DNA from: Sphaerisporangium dianthi
GTDB lineage: Bacteria > Actinomycetota > Actinomycetes > Streptosporangiales > Streptosporangiaceae
Direction of reading: 5' to 3'
DNA: 64,000 nt
Assembly: GCF_042654065.1 (NCBI RefSeq)
Contig: NZ_JBHSFP010000010.1
Location: 62,001 to 126,000, forward strand
In this document: positions 35,700 through 43,556 of the stretch, piece by piece
Layout of the letters: each line of letters opens with the position of its first letter
Position numbering within the stretch: position 1 is the stretch's first letter
Translations under genes and position numbers: made by a program
Notes under the pieces: model-generated
The model's input: the letters and a program-made list of their open reading frames with translations, nothing else
What the model was told of the DNA's origin: nothing
Database searches by the model: none

Positions 35700-36578
35700 T
35701 CAAGCGCCCGCGATGCCGCCACGGGAGTCCCGCGTCTCCGAACGGTCGTCGCCCGCCGCCGGACCGCCGTTGGACGCCGCGTGCCTGCCGGACGGGGCGT
35801 CCTCCTCCCCGGCCGGGAGCGACTCCTCCGGGGTGTCCACGGAAGCCGAGGGCTCGTCTGCAGCGCTCCTCCCCCGGTCCGAAATCGTCTCGGAGGGCGC
35901 GGGAGGCTCGTGCGCGGCGCGGGTCCCGAGACCCGAGATCGTCTCAGAGGGTGCGGGAGGCTCGTGCGCGGGGCCGGTTCCAAGACCTGAGACCCCCTCG
36001 GAGGCCGCCGAGGGCTCGTGCGGAGGGCGGCTGGCGCCCAGACCCGAGAACCTGGCCGGCGGCGGGAACTCCTCCGGCATCGCGAGGGGCTCGGACGCGG
36101 ACCCCGCGACGGTGTCCCACCGCGAGAACTTTCCCGGCCCTGTCAGCGTCTCGGACTCGGAGAGAGGGTGCGGCGCCGCGGCCAGCCCCATGCCCGTGCG
36201 GGACGGCTCGGTCTCGCCCGCCGCGTAGGGCGGCCGCGTCTGCGCCTCCTGGCGGGCCTGGACGCGCCCGGACAGCAGTTCGGCGACGCGCTGCTCCAGC
36301 ACGGCGATGTGGGTGTCGCGCTCGCTGATGGCCATCGCGGCACGCTGCAGCGTCTCGTCGACCGTCTGGGTGTGGTACCCGACGAGGCTCACCGGGAGCC
36401 GCATCGCCATGAAGTCGACGGCCGTGAGCTCGCGCGGATAGGGCAGGTCCAGGGGCGGGACGTCGGGAGCGAACTCCGTGAGCTCTCCGCCGCGCCCTTG
36501 CGAGACCACCACCACGCAGTAGAGGACGGCGATCGCGGCGACAGCGAGTAGGACCAGCACATACGAATCGTGCCACAT
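35700..36578 (-). CDS. membrane-anchored DivIVA-domain-like protein (Rv1209-like)
   Basis: A 292-residue protein with an N-terminal transmembrane helix, YVLVLLAVAAIAVLYCVVVVSQG (about 6-28). A short DivIVA-type segment follows: LTAVDFMAMRLPVSLVGYHTQTVDETLQRAAMAISERDTHIAVLEQRVAELLSG (about 50-103), the last half a likely coiled coil. The C-terminal 170 residues are low-complexity and acidic, with tandem units GLGT-x-x-AHEPPAPSETIS (about 200-235). Such proteins may sit at growing poles or septa, which is inference from the DivIVA relation. Confidence 0.82.
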   Translation of the reverse strand: MWHDSYVLVLLAVAAIAVLYCVVVVSQGRGGELTEFAPDVPPLDLPYPRELTAVDFMAMRLPVSLVGYHTQTVDETLQRAAMAISERDTHIAVLEQRVAELLSGRVQARQEAQTRPPYAAGETEPSRTGMGLAAAPHPLSESETLTGPGKFSRWDTVAGSASEPLAMPEEFPPPARFSGLGASRPPHEPSAASEGVSGLGTGPAHEPPAPSETISGLGTRAAHEPPAPSETISDRGRSAADEPSASVDTPEESLPAGEEDAPSGRHAASNGGPAAGDDRSETRDSRGGIAGA

Positions 36579-36625
36579 CGACGCCTTTGAGCGCGCCTTG
36601 ATCGGCGTGTGGCAGCATCGGTCCT

Positions 36626-36910
36626 ATGACGCCCGTTCTCGTGACCGGCCCGGACACGCCGCTCGACGCCTCCTGGGTGGAGGCCCGCTCGGCCGCCGAG
36701 GTGGAACGGCACGCTCGCGCGGGGCGGACGGTCGTGGTGACGCTGACGGGGGACCTGACCTCCCAGCTCGCCGCGGCGGCGGTGTTCGCCTGGCTGGGGG
36801 CCCGCGTCTTCCGCACCGGCCATGAGGAGCAGGTGCGGCAGGCCCTCGACATGACCGAGTCGCTCGCCGGCAGGCGTCCCCCCGCGCTGGCCCGCCGCGG
36901 CCTCGCCTGA
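36626..36910 (+). CDS. small protein resembling the C-terminal end of dihydropteroate synthase
   Basis: A 94-residue protein starting MTPVLVTGPDTPLDASWVEARSAAEVERHARAGRTVVVTLTGDLT. The last 45 residues, AAAVFAWLGARVFRTGHEEQVRQALDMTESLAGRRPPALARRGLA, resemble the C-terminal helices of actinobacterial FolP-type dihydropteroate synthases. The pterin- and sulfonamide-binding parts are absent, so it cannot be an active synthase. In M. tuberculosis folP2 and gpgS neighbour Rv1209; here they are missing and this short gene stands in that place. It may be a real small protein or a remnant. It is divergent from the DivIVA-like gene by 47 bases. Confidence 0.6.
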   Translation: MTPVLVTGPDTPLDASWVEARSAAEVERHARAGRTVVVTLTGDLTSQLAAAAVFAWLGARVFRTGHEEQVRQALDMTESLAGRRPPALARRGLA

Positions 36911-36979
36911 CGCGCCGGCCCCCGTGAGAGGGCGTGCGGGCGCCCCCGCGGCCGCGACGCCGATGAGCGCTGGGCGAGG

Positions 36980-37504
36980 TCATGCACCGTCCGGCTCGCT
37001 GTGCGTCCTTGGCGTGGTCGGCGTGCTCGGCGTGCTCGGCGGCGCGGCGTCGAGGCGCTCGAACGGGCCTGGACCGTCGTACGGCTTCTGCGGGGCGCCG
37101 AGGTGGCGGACGCGGAGTTCGTCCATGAGCTCCTCGATGAACGCCGGGCCTCCATCGCGCATGAGCTGCTGCCGGCTCCGGAGCTCGTCGCCGCCGGGGC
37201 GCCAGTCGAGGCCCCAGTCGCCGAGGGCGTAGATGATCGGAAGAGTCCGGATGCCGGCTTCGGTGAGGCTGTAGCGAGCGCGCTGCCCCCGCGCCGCGGT
37301 GCCGCGGGTGAGGATCCCCGCGTCGACGAGCCGCACGAGGCGGTCGGCGAGGATGTTCGAGGCGATGCCCTCGATCGACCCGGTGAGCAGCACCCGGAAG
37401 TAGCGGCGGTCGCCGAAGATGACGTCCCGGAGCACGAGCAACGTCCAGCGATCTCCGAGCACCTCGACGGCGGCGGTGATCGAACACCCGGACCGTGGTT
37501 CCAC
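36980..37504 (-). CDS. HxlR-family transcriptional regulator
   Basis: A 174-residue HxlR protein. The start MEPRSGCSITAAVEVLGDRWTLLVLRDVIFGDRRYF is the family hallmark, including the conserved Cys near the N-terminus. The winged helix continues GIASNILADRLVRLVDAGILTRGTAARGQRARYSLTEAGIRTLPII. The C-terminal 25 residues are a Pro/Thr-rich tail. The GTG follows GGAGG by four bases. It is divergent from the reductase/hydrolase pair at 37580-39003 and probably controls it through the palindrome at 37544-37556. Confidence 0.92.
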   Translation of the reverse strand: MEPRSGCSITAAVEVLGDRWTLLVLRDVIFGDRRYFRVLLTGSIEGIASNILADRLVRLVDAGILTRGTAARGQRARYSLTEAGIRTLPIIYALGDWGLDWRPGGDELRSRQQLMRDGGPAFIEELMDELRVRHLGAPQKPYDGPGPFERLDAAPPSTPSTPTTPRTHSEPDGA

Positions 37505-37513
37505 ATTTCCTCC

Positions 37514-37556
37514 TTGACAGGCATTTCGCCCTCCCTATAGTAGTTGCAGATCGCAA
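37514..37556 (+). promoter_or_regulatory. near-consensus promoter and operator for the reductase/MBL pair
   Basis: TTGACA (37514-37519), 16 bases, then TATAGT (37536-37541): the best housekeeping promoter match in the window. Overlapping the expected start point is TTGC-AGATC-GCAA (37544-37556), a likely HxlR operator. The reductase ATG is at 37580. Confidence 0.7.
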
Positions 37557-37579
37557 GCACTTGGGGAAAAGGGGAGCCG

Positions 37580-38176
37580 ATGGGCCGCTTCGTCTATTCG
37601 ATGCAGGTGTCCCTCGACCTGCGGATCGAGCAGGTTCCTGGGGACAACGGCGCCGGCGAGTGGCTGCGCATCAGCGAGGAACTGCACCGCGAGTGCAACG
37701 CGCGGACGCGGGCGCTCGCGCTGATGGTCCACGGCCGGGTCATCTACCAGACGATGGAGGAGTACTGGCCACGGGCGCCCGAGGACGCTTCGCTGCCGGA
37801 CTACATGCGTGAGTACGGCGAGATCTGGACGGCCAAGCCCAAGGTGCTCGTCTCCCGTACGCGCCGCGACGCCGATCACAACACCCGGATCATCGGCGGA
37901 GACGACGCGATCGAGCGACTCGCCGCCCTGCGGGCCGGGACCGACGGCAGCATCAGTGTGGGCGGCGCGGCGCTCGCGACGCAGCTGCTCCGGGCGGGGC
38001 TTCTCGACGAGTTGATGCTCTGGACCCATCCGGCGATCCTCGGCTTCGGCAGGCCGCTGTTCGACGACTACGACATGCCGATCGAACTCGACCTGATCGA
38101 GCAGCGATCGTTCGAGCAGGGCGTCACGATGCATCACTACGCCATCGTGGACGCGAAGGAGGCGGGCCCGTGCTGA
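37580..38176 (+). CDS. dihydrofolate-reductase-fold (RibD C-terminal domain) reductase
   Basis: A 198-residue protein of the RibD_C/DHFR-like family. It begins MGRFVYSMQVSLDLRIE, where normal members read SLDG-(Y/F)-I; here the usual glycine is replaced. The mid segment ALALMVHGRVIYQTMEEYWP is the NADPH-side motif, and GSISVGGAALATQLLRAGLLDELMLWTHPAILGFGRPLFDD is the classic C-terminal block. Such proteins are NAD(P)H-dependent reductases of unassigned substrate. AAAAGGGG precedes the ATG. It overlaps the following MBL gene by seven bases, so they are coupled. Confidence 0.88.
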   Translation: MGRFVYSMQVSLDLRIEQVPGDNGAGEWLRISEELHRECNARTRALALMVHGRVIYQTMEEYWPRAPEDASLPDYMREYGEIWTAKPKVLVSRTRRDADHNTRIIGGDDAIERLAALRAGTDGSISVGGAALATQLLRAGLLDELMLWTHPAILGFGRPLFDDYDMPIELDLIEQRSFEQGVTMHHYAIVDAKEAGPC

Positions 38177-39003
38177 GGCAGGTCGCGGACGGCGTGCTGG
38201 TCCACCAGAGCGGGTTCTGCCAGAGCAACGCCGTCGTCGTCCAGGGCCGGGCCGGCGTGCTGCTCATCGACGCCGGGGTGACCGCCTCCGAGATGGCCTG
38301 CCTCGCGGACGACCTTCGCGAGTCGGGCCGGCCCGTCGTGGCGGGCTTCTCGACGCATCCGCATTGGGATCACCTGCTCTGGCACGCCCGGCTCGGCGCG
38401 GCGCCTCGCTACGGCACGGCCCGCTGCGCGGCCACCGTCCGAGATCGGCTGTCGGACCCGCAGGGGAAGGCCCGGGTCGCCTCGACGTTGCCGCCGGAGA
38501 TCGCCGGGCGGGTACCGCTGGACCTTCTCGGCGTCATCACCGGCGTGCCCGCCGGGACGGCGCACGTTCCATGGGATGGCCCTCACGTCCGGATCGTCGA
38601 GCACCGAGCGCATGCCCCGGGCCACGCGGCGCTGTTGATCGAGGAACGCGGGGTTCTCGTCGCCGGCGACATGCTGTCCGATGCGCTGATTCCGATGCTC
38701 GACGTGAACGGCGCCGCGGACCCGATCGAGGACCACCTCGCCGCGCTCCGGCTGATCGAGGGCGTGGCGGGCGATGTCGACGTCGTCGTCCCTGGCCACG
38801 GGTCCGTCGGCGGAGCCGATCAGGTACGCGCACGGATCGACCAGGATCGGGCGTACGTGCACGCCTTGCGCGACGGCCACGATCTCGCCGACCCGCGGGT
38901 CGGCCCCTCCGCCGAGCCCGGCTGGGAGTGGGTGGCCGGCATGCACGAAGGGCAACTCCAGCGCCTCGCCCGGAGAAGCGAGCGCGACGTGACGCCCGGC
39001 TGA
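38170..39003 (+). CDS. MBL-fold metallo-hydrolase
   Basis: A 277-residue MBL-fold hydrolase with all metal ligands: STHPHWDHLLW (HxHxDH, with Pro-His-Trp), HAPGHAALLIEE, VLVAGDMLSDALIP and VVPGHGSVGG. No signal peptide is present. Starting at a GTG inside the preceding gene, it is coupled to the reductase. The unit is controlled from the HxlR-linked promoter. Substrate unknown; a quenching, lactone- or thioester-hydrolysing role is possible. Confidence 0.9.
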   Translation: MLRQVADGVLVHQSGFCQSNAVVVQGRAGVLLIDAGVTASEMACLADDLRESGRPVVAGFSTHPHWDHLLWHARLGAAPRYGTARCAATVRDRLSDPQGKARVASTLPPEIAGRVPLDLLGVITGVPAGTAHVPWDGPHVRIVEHRAHAPGHAALLIEERGVLVAGDMLSDALIPMLDVNGAADPIEDHLAALRLIEGVAGDVDVVVPGHGSVGGADQVRARIDQDRAYVHALRDGHDLADPRVGPSAEPGWEWVAGMHEGQLQRLARRSERDVTPG

Positions 39004-39597
39004 CTAGCCGGTGGCGGACTCGCCGAGTTCGTCGGGGTGAGGGCTGAGCGGCCGGGCGGGCTTCTCCAGGTGTTCGACGGCTTCGCTCACCGTCGTGGTC
39101 CAGGAGATGGCGTCGAAGACGTTCGGGCGGGTGAAGCCCTGCTCGTACATGCCGTCGACGAGCCGGCGCAGCGGTTCGTACAGGCCCCACGGGTCCAGGA
39201 TGACCAATGGCTTGTCGTGCAGGCCGAGCACGCGCGAGGTCCAGATCTCGAAGAGCTCCTCCAGCGTGCCGATGCCGCCGGGCAGGACGAGGAACGCGTC
39301 CGAGCGCGCGTCCATGATGCCCTTGCGCTCTCGCATGTCGGCCGTGATGATCAGCTCGTCCGAGTCGGTGTCGGCGATCTCCAGGTCCACCAGCGCCTGG
39401 GGCATCACGCCGACCGTGCGCCCGCCTGCCCGCCGGGCGGCCCGGGTGAGCGCGCCCATGCAGGAGACCACCGCGCCGCCGCTGACGAGCGTGTGTCCCC
39501 GCCGGGCCACCTCGGCGCCCACCTCGTCGGCCAGGTCCAGGTACTTCTGGTCGATCTTCTGACTGGACGCGCAGAACACGCAAATCGCCATCGCCAC
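39004..39597 (-). CDS. LOG-family protein (cytokinin riboside phosphate phosphoribohydrolase type)
   Basis: A 197-residue Rossmann-fold protein of the LOG/TIGR00730 family. The early VFCASSQKIDQKYLDLADEVGAEVARRGHTLVSGG is typical, and the signature PGGIGTLEELFE with the preceding RK is intact (RERKGIMDARSDAFLVLPGGIGTLEE). These proteins hydrolyse nucleoside 5'-monophosphates, releasing the base, often cytokinin-like adenines. It ends exactly where the convergent MBL gene ends (stop codons adjacent). A second LOG-type gene is at 50916, with the accessory block between them. Confidence 0.92.
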   Translation of the reverse strand: MAMAICVFCASSQKIDQKYLDLADEVGAEVARRGHTLVSGGAVVSCMGALTRAARRAGGRTVGVMPQALVDLEIADTDSDELIITADMRERKGIMDARSDAFLVLPGGIGTLEELFEIWTSRVLGLHDKPLVILDPWGLYEPLRRLVDGMYEQGFTRPNVFDAISWTTTVSEAVEHLEKPARPLSPHPDELGESATG

Positions 39598-39632
39598 GGC
39601 GGTAACCCTACACAGCCCGCCCTCTCACGGCC

Positions 39633-39674
39633 GAGGCCTCCGGCGCGGCGGGAATCCGCGGCACCGGAGGCCTC
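39633..39674. terminator. hairpin between the GH10/GH62 gene end and the LOG gene
   Basis: GAGGCCTCCGG and CCGGAGGCCTC pair perfectly, with an inner CGCGG/CCGCG stem. It lies 24 bases beyond the end of the glycoside hydrolase gene and probably ends its transcript. Confidence 0.65.
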
Positions 39675-39697
39675 TTTCCGCAGGTGGAGATGGTGCG

Positions 39698-42292
39698 TCA
39701 GCAGGTGGAGTTGGTCTGGGTGAGCAGGCCCAGGCGCCAAGGCAGGGAGTTGTAGTCGCCGCCGGCGTTGGGGTCCATGCCCTGGTACAGGTATTGCATG
39801 TTGCACGGACTGATGGTCAGGGTCTGGTCGGTCATGGTGCGGACCATCTCGCCGTGGCTGATGTCACGGGTCCAGGCCGAGCCGCTGAAGGTGACGTTGT
39901 TGGCCCGGGCGAAGGGGTTGCTCTCAGTGGCGGCGTGCTGGGTCCAGGACCCGGCGATGCCGCTGGAGGTCCAGGAGCGGAACCAGCGCCGGCCGTCGGA
40001 GCCGATCGCCTCGATGATCAGCAGATACTGGTCGGTTCCCTGCACCTTGTAGACGTTGCTGGCCTCCCAGAGGTTGTTCTTGTTGGAGTCCTGCATCGCG
40101 ATCACGGTGTTGGTGAACCCGTTGGGGAACTGCGCCAGCGTGGTCTGCGAGCGGTACAGATGCCCGTTGTCGTCGGAGGAGAACAGGTAGCAGTTGGCGC
40201 TGTCGCAGATCACCCACATGTCGACCCAGTAGCCGTTGCCGATGTTCTGCTGGATGATGCTGGGCATGCTGGAGTAGAAGTTCTTCGGTGCGCTCCACCC
40301 GTTGGGGTTGCTGATATCGGGGTTGGTGGAGTACGAGGCGTTGCCGGTCTGGTAGACGAGGTACCACAGGTTCTGCGGCGCGAAGTAGAACACCTCGGGC
40401 GCGGCCCGGTAACCGGTGCCGATCGGGCTGCGGTCCAGGTAGTAGTGCGTCGCCGAGGAGGCCTGCGACCAGTCGGTGAAGCTCAGGTACACCATGTTGT
40501 AGCCGCCGGAGTTCGCGATGCTGGCGAACACGTGGTACTTGCCGCCCGAGTACACCACCGTCGGGTCCTTGATCCCCGCGACGTTGTGCGACGAGTCCGA
40601 CTTCGGCGAGATCAGCTGACTGCTGGAGCTCCACCGCAGACTCGAAGGCAGCGAACCACCAGGCGTGGGGGTCGGAGTCGGCGTCGGAGTCGGCGTCGGA
40701 GTCGGCGTGGGGGTCGGAGTCGGCGTGGGGGTCGGAGTCGGCGTCGGCGTCGGGGTCGGAGTCGGCGTCGGGGTGGGAGTCGGCGTGGGGGTGGGGCCAC
40801 CGTTGCCGTTGCAGGTGGCGGTGGGGGTGGCGGCGGTGCCGTTGGCGGTGAAGCCGAAGGTGGTGGAGCCGTTCGCCGCGATGGAGCCGTTGTAGTCGGC
40901 GTTGCGGACGGTCACGTTGGAGCCGGACACGGTGTGCACGCCGTTCCACAGGCTGCTGATGCTCTGCCCGCCGGGCCAGGTCCATCGCACGGTCCAGCCG
41001 TTGACCGGGGCGTTGCCCGCGCGGACCGTCACCGTCGACTGGAACCCGCCCGGCCAGCTGTTGGTCGTCTCGATCGTCGCCGAACAGTTCCCCGTATCCG
41101 GGGTCGGGGTGGGAGTGGGTGTCGGCGTCGGGGTCGGCGTCGGCGTGGGAGTCGGGGTGGGCGTGGGAGTCGGGGTGGGCGTGGGAGTCGGGGTGGGAGT
41201 CGGGGTCGGCGTCGGCGTGGGAGTCGGCGTCGGGGTAGGCGTCGGGCTGGGCGGGGCGTTGTTCAGCGCGTTGAGGACGGCGTCGTAGGCGGGCTTCTTG
41301 TTGCTGCCGCTGAACAGCAGCGGGGTGTCGCCCGAGCGCCAGGAGTCCTGGTCGCGGACGCCCCACACGGTGATGCCGGCGCAGCGTGGCACCGCCAGGC
41401 AGTCGTTGACGATGTTGGCGTAGGTGGTGGCCGAGGCGCCCTGGACGTCGAGTTCGGTGATCTGCACGTCGACGCCGAGCGCGGCGAAGCTGGAGATCGT
41501 GGTGCGGTAGTTGGCGTTGTAGGCGCTGCCGCTGTTGAAGTGGGACTGCAGGCCGACGCAGTCGATGGGCACGCCGCGCTGCTTGAAGTCGCGGACCATG
41601 TTGTAGACGCCCTGGGTCTTGGCCCAGGTCCAGTTGTCGATGTTGTAGTCGTTGTAGCAGAGCTTGGCGGCGGGGTCGGCGGCGCGGGCGGTGCGGAAGG
41701 CGACCTCGATCCAGTCGTTGCCGGTGCGCTGCAGGTTGGAGTCGCGCCGGCCGCCGGAGTTGCCGTCGGCGAACGCCTCGTTGACGACGTCCCAGGCGTA
41801 GATCTTGCCCTTGTAGTGGCCCATCACGCCGTTGATGTGGTTGATCATCGCCTGACGCAGGTTGCTGCCCGACATCGACTGCATCCATCCAGGCTGCTGG
41901 CCGTGCCAGGCCAGCGTGTGCCCGCGCACGCGCTTGCCGTTCTGCACCGCCCAGTTGTAGACCCGGTCACCACTGCTGAAGTTGAACTGGTTCTGGTTGG
42001 GCTCGGTGGCGTCGATCTTCATCTCGTTCTCGGCCGTCACCATGTTGAACTCACGGTTCGCGATCGTGGTGTACGCCGAGTCACCGAGCCTGCCCGAGGC
42101 GATCGCGGTGCCGAAGTAGCGGCCGCTCTGCGCCGCCGCCGCGCCGAGCGTGCTCGCAGCGGCACCGGCCTCGACCGGCACCGTCAGCGCCGTGGTCACA
42201 CCGAGCACGCCAAGGGCGCCGGCGATCAGAGCCCGGCGAAGACCCGTGCGCGACCGCCTGGTTCCGGGCGGGGGTATGGCATTCGTGCCCAT
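39698..42292 (-). CDS. secreted bifunctional GH10 xylanase - CBM2 - GH62 arabinofuranosidase
   Basis: An 864-residue secreted multidomain enzyme. A signal peptide with an RR near its start (GLRRALIAGALGVLG) ends around residue 43. GH10 spans about 45-345, with acid/base Glu in WDVVNEAF and nucleophile Glu in ITELDVQG. A Pro-Thr linker (about 348-398) leads to CBM2 (about 400-495: SWPGGFQSTVTVRAGNAPVNGWTVRW). A second Pro-Thr linker leads to GH62 (about 550-864), with IKDPTVVY, WVDMWVI and WEASNVY holding the catalytic Asp, Asp and Glu. GH10 cuts the xylan backbone and GH62 strips arabinose side groups. The ATG at 42292 is preferred over an upstream in-frame start because the signal peptide begins there. 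Confidence 0.95.
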   Translation of the reverse strand: MGTNAIPPPGTRRSRTGLRRALIAGALGVLGVTTALTVPVEAGAAASTLGAAAAQSGRYFGTAIASGRLGDSAYTTIANREFNMVTAENEMKIDATEPNQNQFNFSSGDRVYNWAVQNGKRVRGHTLAWHGQQPGWMQSMSGSNLRQAMINHINGVMGHYKGKIYAWDVVNEAFADGNSGGRRDSNLQRTGNDWIEVAFRTARAADPAAKLCYNDYNIDNWTWAKTQGVYNMVRDFKQRGVPIDCVGLQSHFNSGSAYNANYRTTISSFAALGVDVQITELDVQGASATTYANIVNDCLAVPRCAGITVWGVRDQDSWRSGDTPLLFSGSNKKPAYDAVLNALNNAPPSPTPTPTPTPTPTPTPTPTPTPTPTPTPTPTPTPTPTPTPTPTPTPTPTPDTGNCSATIETTNSWPGGFQSTVTVRAGNAPVNGWTVRWTWPGGQSISSLWNGVHTVSGSNVTVRNADYNGSIAANGSTTFGFTANGTAATPTATCNGNGGPTPTPTPTPTPTPTPTPTPTPTPTPTPTPTPTPTPTPTPTPTPTPGGSLPSSLRWSSSSQLISPKSDSSHNVAGIKDPTVVYSGGKYHVFASIANSGGYNMVYLSFTDWSQASSATHYYLDRSPIGTGYRAAPEVFYFAPQNLWYLVYQTGNASYSTNPDISNPNGWSAPKNFYSSMPSIIQQNIGNGYWVDMWVICDSANCYLFSSDDNGHLYRSQTTLAQFPNGFTNTVIAMQDSNKNNLWEASNVYKVQGTDQYLLIIEAIGSDGRRWFRSWTSSGIAGSWTQHAATESNPFARANNVTFSGSAWTRDISHGEMVRTMTDQTLTISPCNMQYLYQGMDPNAGGDYNSLPWRLGLLTQTNSTC

Positions 42293-42901
42293 GCCTGAGC
42301 CTCCATAACTGAAATCACGGAAAAGCGAACACGGGGCACACCCCGCAGGATCGACGCCACGCCCCGTCACCCCGGGACGCACGCCACTAGGGCGTCATAG
42401 ACGGCGGTCCCTGCCACACACCACCGTCCGGCGGCAGAGAGCACCGGGAACTCAGTGTGGAAATCTCCCGAAAACACGTCAAGGGCGCCGGAAATCATCT
42501 GGCACATCCGTACGGCCATAGACGCCTCGCACATGTTCCGACTTGCGCCCCAGCCTCCTGAACTCCCGGGCCGCCGTCACAATTGAGGCGGGAAATCGTG
42601 ATGTAAGTTTCAGTGCCCCGCCTTAATCGAACAGGCGCCGCGCCTCTGGTAACCACCGTCTGGGGCGGGCGGGCGGAGGTGACCGCGCGCTTGATCGTGC
42701 GGAGGGCGAGCAGGTCGCGCCCGTTCGGCGTCCCTGGATCACTGGGCGCGCCGGGCCGCCGCCCACCAAGGCGATCAGGATGACGGTCGTCGTACGCACC
42801 AGCGCACTGATCGGCCTCGTCCGGCCGGTCGTGCAACGCCATTTCATCAAGGGGAGTGCTGATGGGCGGGATCAGCGGCTGACGCGCTCAAGAGAGCGAG
42901 A
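42293..42901. other. gene-free region between the GH10/GH62 gene and the cellulase pseudogene
   Basis: About 600 bases. The part next to 42292 should hold the promoter of the xylanase gene, but I cannot point to convincing -35/-10 boxes or a known sugar-regulator palindrome. Short frames between 42495 and 42970 have no ribosome-binding sites and no recognisable protein sequence. Confidence 0.45.
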
Positions 42902-43508
42902 ATGCACAAATTACGCAGGGCACGTCTGTGGTTCAGCGCGGTCGTCGGTACCGCGGTCACGCTGGTGACGATGGGACCATGACGACCGTCACCGCGCACG
43001 CGGCGACCGGCTGCGGTGTGAACTACACCGTCTCGTCGCAGTGGCCGGGCGGGTTCACCGCGAATGTCAACGTCGACAATCTGGGCGACCCCATCAACGG
43101 CTGGAAGCTCGCCTGGACCTTCCCGTCGGGCCGGCAGGTCGCCCAGGCGTGGAATTCGACGGTCACCTCCTCCGGAGCGCAGGTCACCGCGGCGAACGTG
43201 AGCTGGAACGCGACCATCGCCACCAACGCGACGGTCTCGTTCGGTTTCAACGCATGCTCCACCAGGTGCGGTCCCAGGGGTACAAGAGCATCCGCATCCC
43301 GATCACCTGGAGCAACCACCACGGCGCGGCGCCCGACCACACCATCGACTCCGCGTGGCTGAACCGCGTCCGCCAGGTCATCGACCGGTCTCTGGCCGAG
43401 GGCTTCTACGTGCCGATCAACCTGCACCACGACTCGTGGCAGTGGATCAACACCTACCCCGCCGACTCCACGACGGTGATGAACCGCTACACCGGCTCCA
43501 CCACCTGA
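42902..43508 (+). pseudogene. decayed secreted CBM2-GH5 cellulase
   Basis: Three pieces of one gene in different frames. First, a signal peptide from ATG 42902 (MHKLRRARLWFSAVVGTAVTLVTMG) that runs into a TGA. Second, after a frameshift near 42975, a CBM2 segment (TGCGVNYTVSSQWPGGFTANVNVDNLG...NATVSFGFNA) to about 43252. Third, after a further shift with loss of the CBM2 end, linker and N-terminal catalytic part, a GH5 fragment (GYKSIRIPITWSNHHGAAPDHTIDSAWLNRV...FYVPINLHHDSWQWI), ending NRYTGSTT. The catalytic glutamates of GH5 are absent. It cannot give an active enzyme. A convergent hairpin (GGGCGCCGCG/CGCGGCGCCC, 43522-43550) follows. Confidence 0.85.
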
Positions 43509-43521
43509 CGATCACCGTGGC

Positions 43522-43550
43522 GGGCGCCGCGTCCGGAGGGCGCGGCGCCC
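43522..43550. terminator. hairpin between the cellulase remnant and the antiporter gene
   Basis: GGGCGCCGCG and CGCGGCGCCC form a perfect ten-base stem in the 48-base convergent gap; likely the terminator of the antiporter transcript. Confidence 0.6.
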
Positions 43551-43556
43551 GTCCCC

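Noticed and set aside
40662..41250. Dense GGAGTCGGCGTC-type repeats that could pass for a repeat array
   Set aside because: They encode the two Pro-Thr linkers of the glycosidase. There are no spacers, so this is not a CRISPR.
39794..42298. Long plus-strand frame opposite the GH10/GH62 gene
   Set aside because: It is antisense shadow; the Gly-Val runs are the complement of the Pro-Thr linkers.
42495..42968. Several short frames between the xylanase and the cellulase remnant
   Set aside because: No ribosome-binding sites and no recognisable domains.
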